A stretch of 11,045 bases of DNA from Aliicoccus sp041838435 (GCA_041838435.1 JBGYPO010000128.1:1-11045); one strand, 5' to 3'; positions 1 through 8,472 are shown, counted from the stretch's first letter. A program made the numbers and translations. The notes: generated from the sequence alone by a model not told the origin.

Positions 1-9
1 CGTGTAATA

Positions 10-1143
10 ATGGGTATTTATTTAGATTATGCAGCGTCTACACCAATTGATGCTGAAATTTTATCGGAAGTGCTGACAGAAAGTGAGACTTTCGGAAATC
101 CGTCAAGCACACATAAGTTTGGTAAACGTGCAAAATCTTTATTGGAAGCATCGCGCTCAAAGATTGCATCGTATATCGGTGCCACGCCCCAAGAAATCAT
201 TATTACGAGTGGGGCGACTGAAGCAAACAATCTTGCAATTAAAGGTGTAGCGCGTCTACATAAACGTCCACACATCATCACCACGAATATAGAACACGCT
301 TCTGTTAAAACAACGTATGAATCATTAGAAGAAACGTGTGACGTTACATATATAAATGTAAAAGAGAATGGAATAATTGATATCACTGAATTAAAAGAAG
401 CACTAAGAGAGGATACTGTGCTCGTATCGATTATACTTGTGAATAATGAAACGGGCATGATTCAACCCGTGTATGAAATCGCTCAGCTGCTTGAAGACAC
501 AGACACGTTACTTCACTTAGATGCGGTGCAGGCATTCGGCCATGTTGATGTGAATGTCGATGACTTGCAGGCAGACCTGGTATCTCTCAGTGCACACAAA
601 ATTTACGGTCCAAAAGGTGTCGGCATATTATATTGTCGAAAACAGACAAAGCTCGCACCGATTCTAACAGGTGGTGCGCATGAAGCGGGTAAGCGTGCAG
701 GTACTGAGAATAATATGTGGACGCATGCGATGGCGCGTGCGATGCAAAAAGTAATCACACAAAAAACAGAACGTAACATTAAAGAAATGCAGTTAAAAGA
801 ATTGTTTTTAAATGAACTGATTCGAAAAGAAATTCCGTTTGATGTTAACGGCGATGTCAATAATGCGTCACCCCATATCATCAATGTATATTTCCCTTGG
901 GTTGATGTTCAAGTCATGCTGATGGCACTGGATATGCGTGATGTATATATTTCAGGAGGTTCAGCATGCAACTCCGGATCAGTGAAACCGTCCCACGTCA
1001 TAACAGCAATGTATGACGAGGCGCGTGCTAGCCATTCGTTTAGATTTAGCTTTTCTTATTTAACGACTGAGGAAGAGATCGTTAAAGCTGTGATGGCAAT
1101 TGAAGAAGTGTATCAATCAATGCACACAGAGGTAATTGAGTAG
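10..1143 (+). CDS. iscS: Cysteine desulfurase (IscS/NifS family, YrvO-like)
   Basis: This PLP-dependent enzyme removes sulfur from L-cysteine, leaving alanine and a cysteine persulfide, and probably hands the sulfur to MnmA encoded just downstream. Visible family landmarks are the N-terminal YLDYAAST, ATEANN, the PLP-stacking His96 in IEHAS, the DAVQAFGH stretch, the PLP lysine Lys197 in SAHKIYGPKG, the GGAHEAGKRAGTEN segment from residue 221, and the persulfide cysteine Cys320 in GGSACNSGS. The 377-residue length is normal for the family. The ATG at 10 gives the conserved N-terminus, but only nine bases precede it, so its ribosome binding site lies mostly outside the window. In B. subtilis the orthologous YrvO works directly with MnmA; the same partnership is inferred here from adjacency. 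General supply of sulfur for Fe-S clusters cannot be excluded. Confidence 0.96.
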   Translation: MGIYLDYAASTPIDAEILSEVLTESETFGNPSSTHKFGKRAKSLLEASRSKIASYIGATPQEIIITSGATEANNLAIKGVARLHKRPHIITTNIEHASVKTTYESLEETCDVTYINVKENGIIDITELKEALREDTVLVSIILVNNETGMIQPVYEIAQLLEDTDTLLHLDAVQAFGHVDVNVDDLQADLVSLSAHKIYGPKGVGILYCRKQTKLAPILTGGAHEAGKRAGTENNMWTHAMARAMQKVITQKTERNIKEMQLKELFLNELIRKEIPFDVNGDVNNASPHIINVYFPWVDVQVMLMALDMRDVYISGGSACNSGSVKPSHVITAMYDEARASHSFRFSFSYLTTEEEIVKAVMAIEEVYQSMHTEVIE

Positions 1144-1168
1144 TAAGGAATTGAAAGGAAGTTATGTT

Positions 1169-2275
1169 ATGGAAACAAACACGCCTACTGTTGTTGTCGG
1201 TATGAGTGGTGGTGTTGACTCGTCAGTCACTGCAAAGCTGTTAAAAGACGAAGGGTATCGCGTAATCGGAATATTTATGAAGAACTGGGATGATACGGAT
1301 GAGTTTGGTGTCTGCACTGCAACAGAAGATTATGAAGATGTGCGTCTAGTCGCAGAACAGATTGGTATCGAATATTACTCAGTCAATTTTGAAAAAGAAT
1401 ATTATGACCGTGTGTTTCAATATTTCTTAGATGAATATGAAATTGGACGCACGCCAAATCCTGACGTGATGTGTAATAAAGAAATTAAATTCAAAGCCTT
1501 TTTAAATCATGCGATGGCGCTTGGTGCAGATTATATTGCGACAGGGCATTACGCTCGCGTTGAACATAATGAAGACGGTGTGCGCTTATTAAGAGGTGTT
1601 GATAATAATAAGGATCAAACGTACTTCTTAAATCAACTCTCGCAGCGTCAACTTGCGAAAACATTATTCCCACTCGGTCATTTAGAGAAGAGTGAAGTGC
1701 GTAAAATCGCACATGAATATGATCTTGCAACAAAAGATAAAAAAGATTCGACGGGCATTTGTTTTATCGGTGAAAAAGATTTTAAAACATTCTTACAAGG
1801 CTACTTACCAGCACGTCCCGGTCGTATGGTAGACATGGATACAGGTGAAGATAAAGGGAGTCATGACGGCTTAATGTACTACACAATCGGTCAGCGTCAA
1901 GGCTTAGGCATTGGTGGCAGTGGTGGACCTTATTTCGTTGCAGGGAAAGATCTTAAAAATAATGTATTATATGTCGTTTCCGGTTATGATAACGAAAAAT
2001 TATATTCGACACATTTGATTGCTTCTGATGTGAACTTTATCGGTGAAGTGCCGGACACATTCACATGTACTGCCAAGTTCCGTTACCGTCAAGAAGATTC
2101 AGGTGTCAGTGTCGAAACGTTACCTGACGGGCGACTAAAAGTGACGTTTGACGAACCGAATCGTGCGATTACACCAGGTCAGGCGGTTGTATTTTATGAT
2201 GGTGATGTTGTACTCGGCGGCGCGACAATCGATGAAATATATGTAAATGCTAAGCGATTGGATTATGTAGGATGA
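1169..2275 (+). CDS. mnmA: tRNA-specific 2-thiouridylase MnmA (TrmU)
   Basis: MnmA uses ATP and persulfide sulfur to convert U34 to 2-thiouridine in tRNAs for Lys, Glu and Gln, in the cytoplasm. The PP-loop ATP site SGGVDS is at residues 13-18. The catalytic cysteines are Cys102 (in DVMCNKE) and Cys198 (in TGICFIGEKDF), matching the positions known for E. coli MnmA. The tRNA-interacting GRMVDMDTG and YYTIGQRQGLGIGG segments and the C-terminal beta-barrel region are intact. The ATG at 1169 is preferred because AGGAAG (1156-1161) sits seven bases upstream and the product then begins right before the PP-loop strand. A longer in-frame reading from TTG at 1136 adds 11 residues, has no good ribosome binding site and would overlap iscS. 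The gene starts 25 bases after iscS, so co-transcription is likely. Confidence 0.96.
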   Translation: METNTPTVVVGMSGGVDSSVTAKLLKDEGYRVIGIFMKNWDDTDEFGVCTATEDYEDVRLVAEQIGIEYYSVNFEKEYYDRVFQYFLDEYEIGRTPNPDVMCNKEIKFKAFLNHAMALGADYIATGHYARVEHNEDGVRLLRGVDNNKDQTYFLNQLSQRQLAKTLFPLGHLEKSEVRKIAHEYDLATKDKKDSTGICFIGEKDFKTFLQGYLPARPGRMVDMDTGEDKGSHDGLMYYTIGQRQGLGIGGSGGPYFVAGKDLKNNVLYVVSGYDNEKLYSTHLIASDVNFIGEVPDTFTCTAKFRYRQEDSGVSVETLPDGRLKVTFDEPNRAITPGQAVVFYDGDVVLGGATIDEIYVNAKRLDYVG

Positions 2276-2913
2276 CGGAATATCACTATCAGGCACTCAT
2301 AGAAAAGCAGAATTACGAAGCGGCTCTAGAAAGTGTATTTCAGTATATTGAAGATAATCCTGAAGTTCCCGAACATTATGTAAACGGCGCAATTCTCCTA
2401 CAGAAGTTTTCTCAAACAGAACAAGCTGAAGTATTTTTACAAAAAGCAATCACACTTGATGCACAGTCATTTGCAGCACTCTATACACTTGCGAATTTGT
2501 ATTATGATAGCGAGCGGTTCGATGAGGCACGCATGCTCTATTTACGAGCATATGCCGAAAATCCGAACGATGCAGATATTAACTTCATGCTCGCGATGTG
2601 TTACGTGCAGCTGAGTCAAAACGCTCAGGCATTGCCATTTTTTGAAACGGCATATCAGCAGGATAGTGAGGATTTCGATCTGTTATTACAATACGGGTTA
2701 GCATGTGCGCATCTCGAACTGTATGAGCAGGGAAAAACTTTGTTTAACAAAGTAAATGCGCTTAAGCCTGATCCGGATGCATATTACAATCTCGGATTAA
2801 TTGCGATGATGCAAGATGATATAAAGCAGGCAGAATCACATTTTAATGCTGCAGTCGCATTACAAAAAGATCATTATCTTGCACTAAATGGACTTAAAAA
2901 TTTAAAGCGCTAG
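2272..2913 (+). CDS. TPR-repeat protein (YrrB-like)
   Basis: This 213-residue soluble protein is made almost entirely of tetratricopeptide repeats, helical hairpins that mediate protein-protein contacts. About five repeat units can be read at roughly residues 35-67, 68-101, 102-135, 136-168 and 169-202, with typical TPR patterns such as ALYTLANLYYDSERFDEA and DAYYNLGLIAMMQDDIKQAE. There is no signal peptide or membrane segment. Its ATG overlaps the mnmA stop in an ATGA arrangement, which suggests translational coupling. A TPR protein (YrrB) occupies the same position between trmU and recD2 in B. subtilis. The partner and the exact role are unknown; location suggests, but does not show, a link to tRNA thiolation or to RecD2. 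Confidence 0.9.
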   Translation: MTEYHYQALIEKQNYEAALESVFQYIEDNPEVPEHYVNGAILLQKFSQTEQAEVFLQKAITLDAQSFAALYTLANLYYDSERFDEARMLYLRAYAENPNDADINFMLAMCYVQLSQNAQALPFFETAYQQDSEDFDLLLQYGLACAHLELYEQGKTLFNKVNALKPDPDAYYNLGLIAMMQDDIKQAESHFNAAVALQKDHYLALNGLKNLKR

Positions 2914-2925
2914 GAGCCTATGTAT

Positions 2926-5286
2926 ATGAGCCAGTCAACTTTATTCGATAAATTGTACATTGTTGGAGAAATAGATCGCGTAATTTTTATGAATCAAGAC
3001 AACCGTTTTGCGGTTATGCGCGTACTCATTTCTGAAACGAATACAGAATTTACCGATGAAGTCATTGTGACTGGTTTTTTTCATGACATTGTTGAAGGTG
3101 AGTCCTATCAGTTCGAAGGGGAAATTACATCACATCCAAGATTTGGTGAACAATTTAAAAGCAGCACCTATAAAAAGACGGTACCTAAAACATTAGGTAG
3201 CGTCATTCAATATTTATCCGGTGATAACTTTCCTGGTATCGGTAAGAAGACTGCAACAAATATTGCAAATACACTCGGTGTCAATGCGATAGAAAAAATT
3301 GCAGATGATATTGACGTCTTAAAGGATGTACCAGGTCTATCAAGAAATAAGCATGTGATGATTCATACTCACATTGCTGAGAACTACGAATCAGAGAACG
3401 TCATGCTGAAACTCAATGATTTAGGTTTTGGACAAAAGCTCGCTGTTAAAATATTATCTGTTTATGGCAGCGAGACGATGAAGGTTTTAGATTCAAATCC
3501 TTATAAACTTGTTGCTGATATACGAGGTATTGGATTTAAAAAAGCAGATTTTATTGCTCAAAAAAACGGCTTGCCTGCAAATTCGGAAGAACGCTTATAC
3601 TCCGGCATATTACACACAATTAACGAGTATGTAATGAATGAAGGCCATACATATATTGAACAGGATATCTTAACCGACCAGGTGCTCACATTATTGAACA
3701 CACAGACTGTATACTTTACGCCTGACGATGTGATAGGCGCATCATCTGTACTGGTCGATAAAGAAGCACTCGTTATCAATAAGGGACGCGTGTATATTCC
3801 GTCGCTCTTTTACTCAGAGATAAAGTCCGCAGAACAAATTATTGCGATGCAGTCGATAGAAGTAGAACATGATTATGACAAGGATGCTATTGCATCATGC
3901 ATTGAAGATATTGAAGCCGACATTGGCATCACGTACAACGCACTTCAAAAGAATGCGATACATACAGCAATGAACGCGCACGTTTCAATCATCACGGGTG
4001 GTCCCGGCACAGGGAAGACAACACTCGTTAAAGGGATTATAGAGGCAATTCATCGTCTGCATAATTACGAAAATGTCGAAGAGTATGAAGATGATGATTA
4101 TCCAATTAAACTCATCGCACCTACAGGCCGCGCTGCAAAACGACTGAGTGACCTCTCTGGACTAAGAGCCACAACAATCCATCGCTTGATTGGCTGGGGG
4201 CGTGATATGGAAGACGAGGCGTGGGCAGAAGTTGTGAGCGATGTAGATGCAGACTTTATAATTATTGATGAGATGTCAATGGTCGATACGTGGTTGTTTT
4301 ATCAGTTGATTCGTAATATTCCTACGACGACTTCTATAATATTTGTTGGAGATAAAGATCAACTCCCGTCAGTGGGGCCGGGCAACGTGTTTTATGATTT
4401 GATTCATTCGCATGCAATTCCGCTCACAGAATTAAAAGAGGTCTACCGTCAAGGTGAAGGTTCAGGCATTGTCAAACTTGCGCATGCAATTAATAATAAT
4501 GAAACGCTGGACCTTGGCGCTAAGATGAATAACATTTCATTTATAGATGCATCCGTTTATCAGATACCAAATTACGTACATGAAATTGTGACGCGTGCTG
4601 TTAAGAAAAGTTATACGATGCGTGACATTCAAGTTCTGGCACCTATTTACCGCGGCAATGCCGGCATCAACAATCTAAACAAAGTCCTGCAAAGTATATT
4701 GAACCCGGAGTCAGAAGACTTGTATGAACTCTCCATTTCGGACGTTGTGTTTCGCGAAGGCGATAAAGTGCTGCAACTCGTCAACAGGCTTGAAGATAAT
4801 GTATTTAACGGAGATGCCGGAATTATAGAAGAGATTCGTCTCAGAGAACATCACCATGTAGATAATGACAGTATGACTGTGGATTTCGAAGGGCAAAAGA
4901 TTACGTACGAAAGAAAAGATATGATTGAACTTTCCCATGCGTATTGCACAAGTATTCATAAAGCGCAGGGCAGTGAATATCCGATTGTCATTATGCCCAT
5001 TGTCTCGAGTTACCACTCGATGCTCTATAAGAACATTATTTACACCGGTATTACGCGTGCAAAAGAATCGTTAATACTTTGCGGAGACAAGCATGCGTTT
5101 CATCAGGCGTTAAATCGTTATGTGCCAAAGCGTCACACGTCATTTAAAGAATATTTACAAGTGAGTCAGGATTTAACGGATGACGACTCGACACTGCCAG
5201 AATATTTAACTATGGACAACTTATATACCATACCTGCGCTAATCGGTATGGAGGGCATCTCACCATATGATTTCGTTGACAGCTGA
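2926..5286 (+). CDS. recD2: RecD2 family ATP-dependent DNA helicase (YrrC)
   Basis: RecD2 is a 5'-3' superfamily 1B helicase found in bacteria with AddAB instead of RecBCD, and is implicated in DNA repair and replication-fork maintenance. It has an N-terminal extension and a helix-hairpin-helix region (FPGIGKKTA, about residues 102-109). The motor core follows: Walker A GGPGTGKTT (358-366, Lys364), motif II DEMSMVD (448-454), motif III GDKDQLPSVGPGN (from 475), HKAQG (678-682) and the motif VI region YTGITRAK (706-713). The 786-residue length fits the family. Two nearby ATGs are possible. ATG 2926 lies nine bases from AGGAG (2912-2916), whereas ATG 2920 is only three bases from it, so 2926 is favoured; the difference is two residues. 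The gene starts 12 bases after the TPR gene and closes the operon. Confidence 0.94.
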   Translation: MSQSTLFDKLYIVGEIDRVIFMNQDNRFAVMRVLISETNTEFTDEVIVTGFFHDIVEGESYQFEGEITSHPRFGEQFKSSTYKKTVPKTLGSVIQYLSGDNFPGIGKKTATNIANTLGVNAIEKIADDIDVLKDVPGLSRNKHVMIHTHIAENYESENVMLKLNDLGFGQKLAVKILSVYGSETMKVLDSNPYKLVADIRGIGFKKADFIAQKNGLPANSEERLYSGILHTINEYVMNEGHTYIEQDILTDQVLTLLNTQTVYFTPDDVIGASSVLVDKEALVINKGRVYIPSLFYSEIKSAEQIIAMQSIEVEHDYDKDAIASCIEDIEADIGITYNALQKNAIHTAMNAHVSIITGGPGTGKTTLVKGIIEAIHRLHNYENVEEYEDDDYPIKLIAPTGRAAKRLSDLSGLRATTIHRLIGWGRDMEDEAWAEVVSDVDADFIIIDEMSMVDTWLFYQLIRNIPTTTSIIFVGDKDQLPSVGPGNVFYDLIHSHAIPLTELKEVYRQGEGSGIVKLAHAINNNETLDLGAKMNNISFIDASVYQIPNYVHEIVTRAVKKSYTMRDIQVLAPIYRGNAGINNLNKVLQSILNPESEDLYELSISDVVFREGDKVLQLVNRLEDNVFNGDAGIIEEIRLREHHHVDNDSMTVDFEGQKITYERKDMIELSHAYCTSIHKAQGSEYPIVIMPIVSSYHSMLYKNIIYTGITRAKESLILCGDKHAFHQALNRYVPKRHTSFKEYLQVSQDLTDDDSTLPEYLTMDNLYTIPALIGMEGISPYDFVDS

Positions 5287-5304
5287 GCGCGGACTTCATA
5301 TAAT
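5276..5304 (+). promoter_or_regulatory. Sigma-A promoter of the alaS T-box leader
   Basis: A full-consensus -35 box TTGACA (5276-5281) and a full-consensus -10 box TATAAT (5299-5304) are separated by exactly 17 bases. The -35 box lies inside the last codons of recD2, overlapping the Val-Asp-Ser codons just before the TGA stop at 5284-5286. A start near 5311 would begin the transcript just before Stem I of the T-box. High basal initiation followed by control at termination is typical of T-box-regulated genes. Confidence 0.9.
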
Positions 5305-5310
5305 AAATAG

Positions 5311-5500
5311 GTATAAAGCTATGAGCTTGAGTTTATAATGAATGCTTTTTAGAGACATTGTGGCTGGTGTGAACAATGACATTCATATAGACGTGCGACT
5401 TACAGCAGAACTAAATATCTTTGAGTGATACGTATGTATAACTTGGGTGGTACCGCGGATAAAATTCGCCCCTTTCATTAATTGAAGGGGTTATTTTTTT
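5311..5500 (+). promoter_or_regulatory. T-box riboswitch (alanine) controlling alaS
   Basis: This leader senses uncharged tRNA-Ala and permits alaS transcription when it accumulates. Stem I can be folded by eye: GCTATGAG (5318-5325) pairs with CTTACAGC (5399-5406) with one mismatch; GTTTAT (5331-5336) pairs with ATAGAC (5387-5392); ATGAATG (5338-5344) pairs with CATTCAT (5380-5386); CATTGT (5356-5361) pairs with ACAATG (5373-5378). The AGAGA bulge (5351-5355) and distal loop GGCTGGTGTGA (5362-5372) match conserved T-box elements. The internal loop facing 5326-5330 holds GCG (5395-5397) followed by A, the probable Ala specifier. The T-box sequence TGGGTGGTACCGCG is at 5444-5457. Its TGGT (5448-5451) complements an ACCA tRNA end, consistent with the A73 discriminator of tRNA-Ala. 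The antiterminator can form from GGG/CCC (5445-5447 with 5470-5472) and GCG/CGC (5455-5457 with 5467-5469). T-box identity is certain; the specifier is a manual inference. Confidence 0.95.
5469..5500 (+). terminator. T-box intrinsic terminator before alaS
   Basis: CCCCTTT (5469-5475) pairs with GAAGGGG (5484-5490), including one G-U pair, around the loop CATTAATT, and is followed by a T-rich tract at 5491-5500. The 5' arm overlaps the CGCCCC needed for the antiterminator (5467-5472), so the two structures are mutually exclusive, as expected for a transcriptional T-box switch. Confidence 0.92.
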
Positions 5501-5523
5501 GAAATTTTTAAGGAGAGATATTC

Positions 5524-8157
5524 ATGAAACAGTTAACAAGTAATGATGTGAGACGCATGTTTTTAGAGTTTTTTAAAGAAAAAGGTCATATGGTTGAGCC
5601 GAGTGCGCCACTCGTACCCATTGATGATGATTCTTTACTCTGGATTAACTCCGGTGTTGCGACGTTAAAAAAATATTTTGATGGCCGTGTCATTCCAGAC
5701 AACCCGAAAATCGTTAATGCACAAAAATCAATTCGTACAAATGACATCGAAAATGTTGGGTATACAGCACGTCACCATACGTTCTTTGAAATGTTAGGAA
5801 ACTTTTCTATTGGGGATTACTTTAAAGAAGATTCTATCCGCTATGCGTGGGAATTTTTAACGAGTCCAGACTGGATTGGCTTTGACCCGGATTTATTGTA
5901 CGTCACAGTTCATCCGGAAGATGAAGATGCTTACAGATTGTGGCGAGAAGTCATTGGCCTCGATGATTCACGAATTACGCGTATTGAAGGAAACTTCTGG
6001 GATATCGGGGAAGGTCCATGTGGTCCGAACAGTGAGATTTTCTATGACCGTGGTCCAGAATATGGCTTAGAAGACCCCGTGTCTGAAATGTATCCAGGCG
6101 GTGAAAATGAACGCTACTTAGAAATCTGGAACTTAGTTTTCAGTGAATTTAACCACAACAAAGACGGCTCGTATACACCGCTTCCTAAGAAAAACATTGA
6201 TACAGGCATGGGCCTTGAGCGCTTGGTGAGTGTGCTGCAAAACGGTAAAACAAACTTTGATACTGATCTGTTCACACCGATTATTAAAGAACTTGAGGCA
6301 CTGAGTGGTAAGGCGTATGGCAATAACAAATCAGATGACACAGCGTTTAAAGTGATAAGTGATCACATAAGAACAGTGACATTTGCAATAGCAGATGGTG
6401 CCCTGCCGTCAAATGAAGGTCGAGGCTATGTACTGCGTCGTCTCATCCGCCGTGCGGTGCGCTTTAGTCAGGAACTCGGTTTAAATGATGCATTCATGTA
6501 TAAACTTGTGCACATTGTAGCAGATCATATGCATGACTTTTACCCGGAAGTTTCAGCAACTAGCGAATTCATTGCAGACGTTGTAAAAAAAGAAGAAGAG
6601 CGATTTTTATCGACGCTTGATGAAGGCATTAAAATTTATGACGAAATGAAAGAAAACGCACAGAAAAATAATAATGTGCTCTCAGGCAGCGATGCATTTA
6701 AATTGTATGACACGTACGGTTTCCCGTTTGAACTAACAGTAGAATATGCAGAGTCGGATGGTCTAACAGTCGATAAAGAAGCGTTCGACACTGAAATGGA
6801 AGCACAAAGAAATCGTGCACGTCAGTCACGAAAAACATCTGAATCGATGCAGGTACAGTCTGAGACGCTCGCAAACATTGAAGATGAGACACAATTTGTG
6901 GGCTATCACACAACGCGAGCAGTAGGCACATTGTTGCACATTGTGCATGATGATACATCAAAAGAAAACTACGATGGGGACGACACGGTAGAGTTGATCT
7001 TTAGCGAGACACCATTTTATGCAACAAGTGGTGGACAAGTTGCAGATAACGGCGTAATTCACTCAGATAATGCAACGTTTGAAGTCGAAAATGTATACAA
7101 AGCACCACACGGTCAACATGTACATCAGGGCAGATTGGTAGAAGGTACGTTAACCCGTGGCGATTCGTACGCGTTAACAGTCGAGGAGCATGCGAGACAT
7201 CACATTACTAAAAACCATACTGCGACTCACTTACTGCATCAGGCACTAAAAGATGTGCTTGGGAACCACGTCAATCAGGCAGGTTCACTAGTAGAAAAGA
7301 ATCGTCTGCGCTTTGACTTTTCTCATTTACAAGGGTTAAGTGGGTACGAAATAGAGAAAATTGAAAGCATCGTGAACGATAAAATTTCACGTCATTTAGA
7401 TGTCGTCATTGAAGAGATGCCGATTACAGAGGCAAAAGAAAGAGGCGCAATGGCATTATTTGGAGAAAAATATGGTGACGTTGTACGCGTTGTAGATATT
7501 GATACGTATTCAACTGAGTTGTGCGGCGGTATCCACGTTTCGAACACCGCTGAAATAGGTGTATTTAAAATATTGTCTGAAACAGGAATAGGTGCTGGCG
7601 TTAGACGTATTGAAGCGGTGACGAGCCAAGGGGCGGTTCAGTACTACGAAGATAAAGCGAACACATTAGCGTCAGTTGCACAACAACTAAAAGTTAAAGA
7701 AGAAAATGTGACAAAACGCATCGAACAATTATTAGAAGATAACAAAGCACTGCAACAAAATATTAAACAGTTAAAACAAGCAGGCAGCATGAGTGCTGCA
7801 GATATGTCAGCCTCAGTTGAAGAAATTGGCGATGTTAAATTCTTACCAGTTAAGGTAGAAGATGTTGCACCGAAAGAACTGAGAGATATGATGGACGATA
7901 CAAAATCCAAATTCCAGGATGCAGTAATTGCACTTGTATCTGTGAATGATGATAAGGTCAGTCTGGTAGTCACTGTACCAAAATCTCTAACAAACATTGT
8001 AAGAGCTGGTGACTTAATGAAAACGATGGCTGAGGCAGTCGGCGGTAAAGGCGGCGGCAGGCCGGATATGGCACAGGGCGGCGGTACAGATATTACGCAA
8101 ATAGATGCGTCTATCGAACAAGCCCGCAAGCATATAAAATATTCGCAAAATAAATAG
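5524..8157 (+). CDS. alaS: Alanyl-tRNA synthetase
   Basis: This class II synthetase attaches alanine to tRNA-Ala and edits mischarged Ser and Gly. The 877-residue length matches full-length bacterial AlaRS (E. coli has 876). The N-terminal catalytic domain shows the motif 2 region RHHTFFEMLGNFSIGDYF (83-100) and the NIDTGMGLERL stretch. The editing domain carries the zinc site HTATH (His565, His569) with Cys667 and His671 in CGGIH, one position from the E. coli residues. A coiled-coil-prone stretch (about 715-755) leads to the C-Ala domain, with the Gly-rich GGKGGGRPDMAQGGG at 840-854. The ATG at 5524 has AGGAGA (5511-5516) seven bases upstream, and the product begins with the expected LTSNDVRRMFLEFF helix. 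Expression is controlled by the T-box leader directly upstream. No internal disruption is seen. Confidence 0.98.
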   Translation: MKQLTSNDVRRMFLEFFKEKGHMVEPSAPLVPIDDDSLLWINSGVATLKKYFDGRVIPDNPKIVNAQKSIRTNDIENVGYTARHHTFFEMLGNFSIGDYFKEDSIRYAWEFLTSPDWIGFDPDLLYVTVHPEDEDAYRLWREVIGLDDSRITRIEGNFWDIGEGPCGPNSEIFYDRGPEYGLEDPVSEMYPGGENERYLEIWNLVFSEFNHNKDGSYTPLPKKNIDTGMGLERLVSVLQNGKTNFDTDLFTPIIKELEALSGKAYGNNKSDDTAFKVISDHIRTVTFAIADGALPSNEGRGYVLRRLIRRAVRFSQELGLNDAFMYKLVHIVADHMHDFYPEVSATSEFIADVVKKEEERFLSTLDEGIKIYDEMKENAQKNNNVLSGSDAFKLYDTYGFPFELTVEYAESDGLTVDKEAFDTEMEAQRNRARQSRKTSESMQVQSETLANIEDETQFVGYHTTRAVGTLLHIVHDDTSKENYDGDDTVELIFSETPFYATSGGQVADNGVIHSDNATFEVENVYKAPHGQHVHQGRLVEGTLTRGDSYALTVEEHARHHITKNHTATHLLHQALKDVLGNHVNQAGSLVEKNRLRFDFSHLQGLSGYEIEKIESIVNDKISRHLDVVIEEMPITEAKERGAMALFGEKYGDVVRVVDIDTYSTELCGGIHVSNTAEIGVFKILSETGIGAGVRRIEAVTSQGAVQYYEDKANTLASVAQQLKVKEENVTKRIEQLLEDNKALQQNIKQLKQAGSMSAADMSASVEEIGDVKFLPVKVEDVAPKELRDMMDDTKSKFQDAVIALVSVNDDKVSLVVTVPKSLTNIVRAGDLMKTMAEAVGGKGGGRPDMAQGGGTDITQIDASIEQARKHIKYSQNK

Positions 8158-8172
8158 CACTAATGCTATAAT
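8142..8172 (+). promoter_or_regulatory. Extended -10 promoter for ireB-ruvX-DUF1292
   Basis: TGCTATAAT (8164-8172) is an extended -10 element (TGN followed by a consensus TATAAT at 8167-8172). The best upstream -35 candidate is the weak TTCGCA (8142-8147), with a long 19-base spacing, so recognition probably relies on the extended -10. Transcription would start near 8179, about 30 bases before ireB. A six-base dyad, ATAGCA (8154-8159) and TGCTAT (8164-8169), overlaps the -10 box. It lacks a T-tract, so it is not a terminator. No terminator is visible after alaS, so ireB may also receive read-through from it. Confidence 0.7.
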
Positions 8173-8208
8173 GATGTGAAAGCTTGAATGCGAATAGGGG
8201 TGTATATT

Positions 8209-8472
8209 GTGAATCACATAGATGAGACGAGACAGTTTGATGTAGAGGAACTGAGCGTAGAGGATATTAACCAAATACTCTCAAAGGTTTATCACACATT
8301 AAATGAGCGTGGTTATAACCCAATTAACCAAATTGTTGGTTACTTACAAAGTGGTGACCCTGCTTATATACCGAGACATAATGAAGCAAGAAATCTAATT
8401 CGTCATGTAGATCGCGATGAAATCATGGAAGTATTAGTACGCACTTATATAGACCAGGTCATAAATGACTAG
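8209..8472 (+). CDS. ireB: IreB family regulatory phosphoprotein (UPF0297, YrzL)
   Basis: This is a small conserved Firmicutes protein of 87 residues. In Enterococcus faecalis, IreB is a substrate of the PASTA-domain Ser/Thr kinase IreK and a negative regulator of intrinsic cephalosporin resistance. The core is strongly conserved: NERGYNPINQIVGYLQSGDP, then YIPRHNEARNLIRHVDRDEIME. The start is placed at GTG 8209, six bases after AGGGGTG (8196-8202). This gives an N-terminus MNHIDETRQFD that places a threonine at position 7, as in relatives where the N-terminal threonine is phosphorylated. An in-frame ATG at 8188 would add seven residues not expected in the family and lacks a good ribosome binding site. 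The 3' end overlaps ruvX by eight bases. Phosphorylation here is inferred from the family. Confidence 0.92.
   Translation: MNHIDETRQFDVEELSVEDINQILSKVYHTLNERGYNPINQIVGYLQSGDPAYIPRHNEARNLIRHVDRDEIMEVLVRTYIDQVIND

Noticed and set aside
1..9. Possible end of an upstream gene (TAA at 5-7), perhaps cymR as in related genomes.
   Set aside because: Nine bases are too few to support any gene call; only gene-order knowledge suggests it.
1136..1168. Longer mnmA reading from TTG 1136.
   Set aside because: It has no suitable ribosome binding site, overlaps the end of iscS, and the ATG at 1169 with AGGAAG upstream gives the expected N-terminus.
7644..8129. A 161-codon open frame on the minus strand inside alaS, and similar minus-strand frames elsewhere (27-458, 603-884, 8584-8919).
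   Set aside because: They lie opposite strongly conserved genes, have low-complexity Ser/Thr-rich or hydrophobic composition typical of antisense shadows, and match no family I recognise.
8177..8192. Possible catabolite-response element (TGAAAGCTTGAATGCG) downstream of the ireB -10 box.
   Set aside because: The match to the cre consensus is poor in the 3' half and lacks the needed symmetry.
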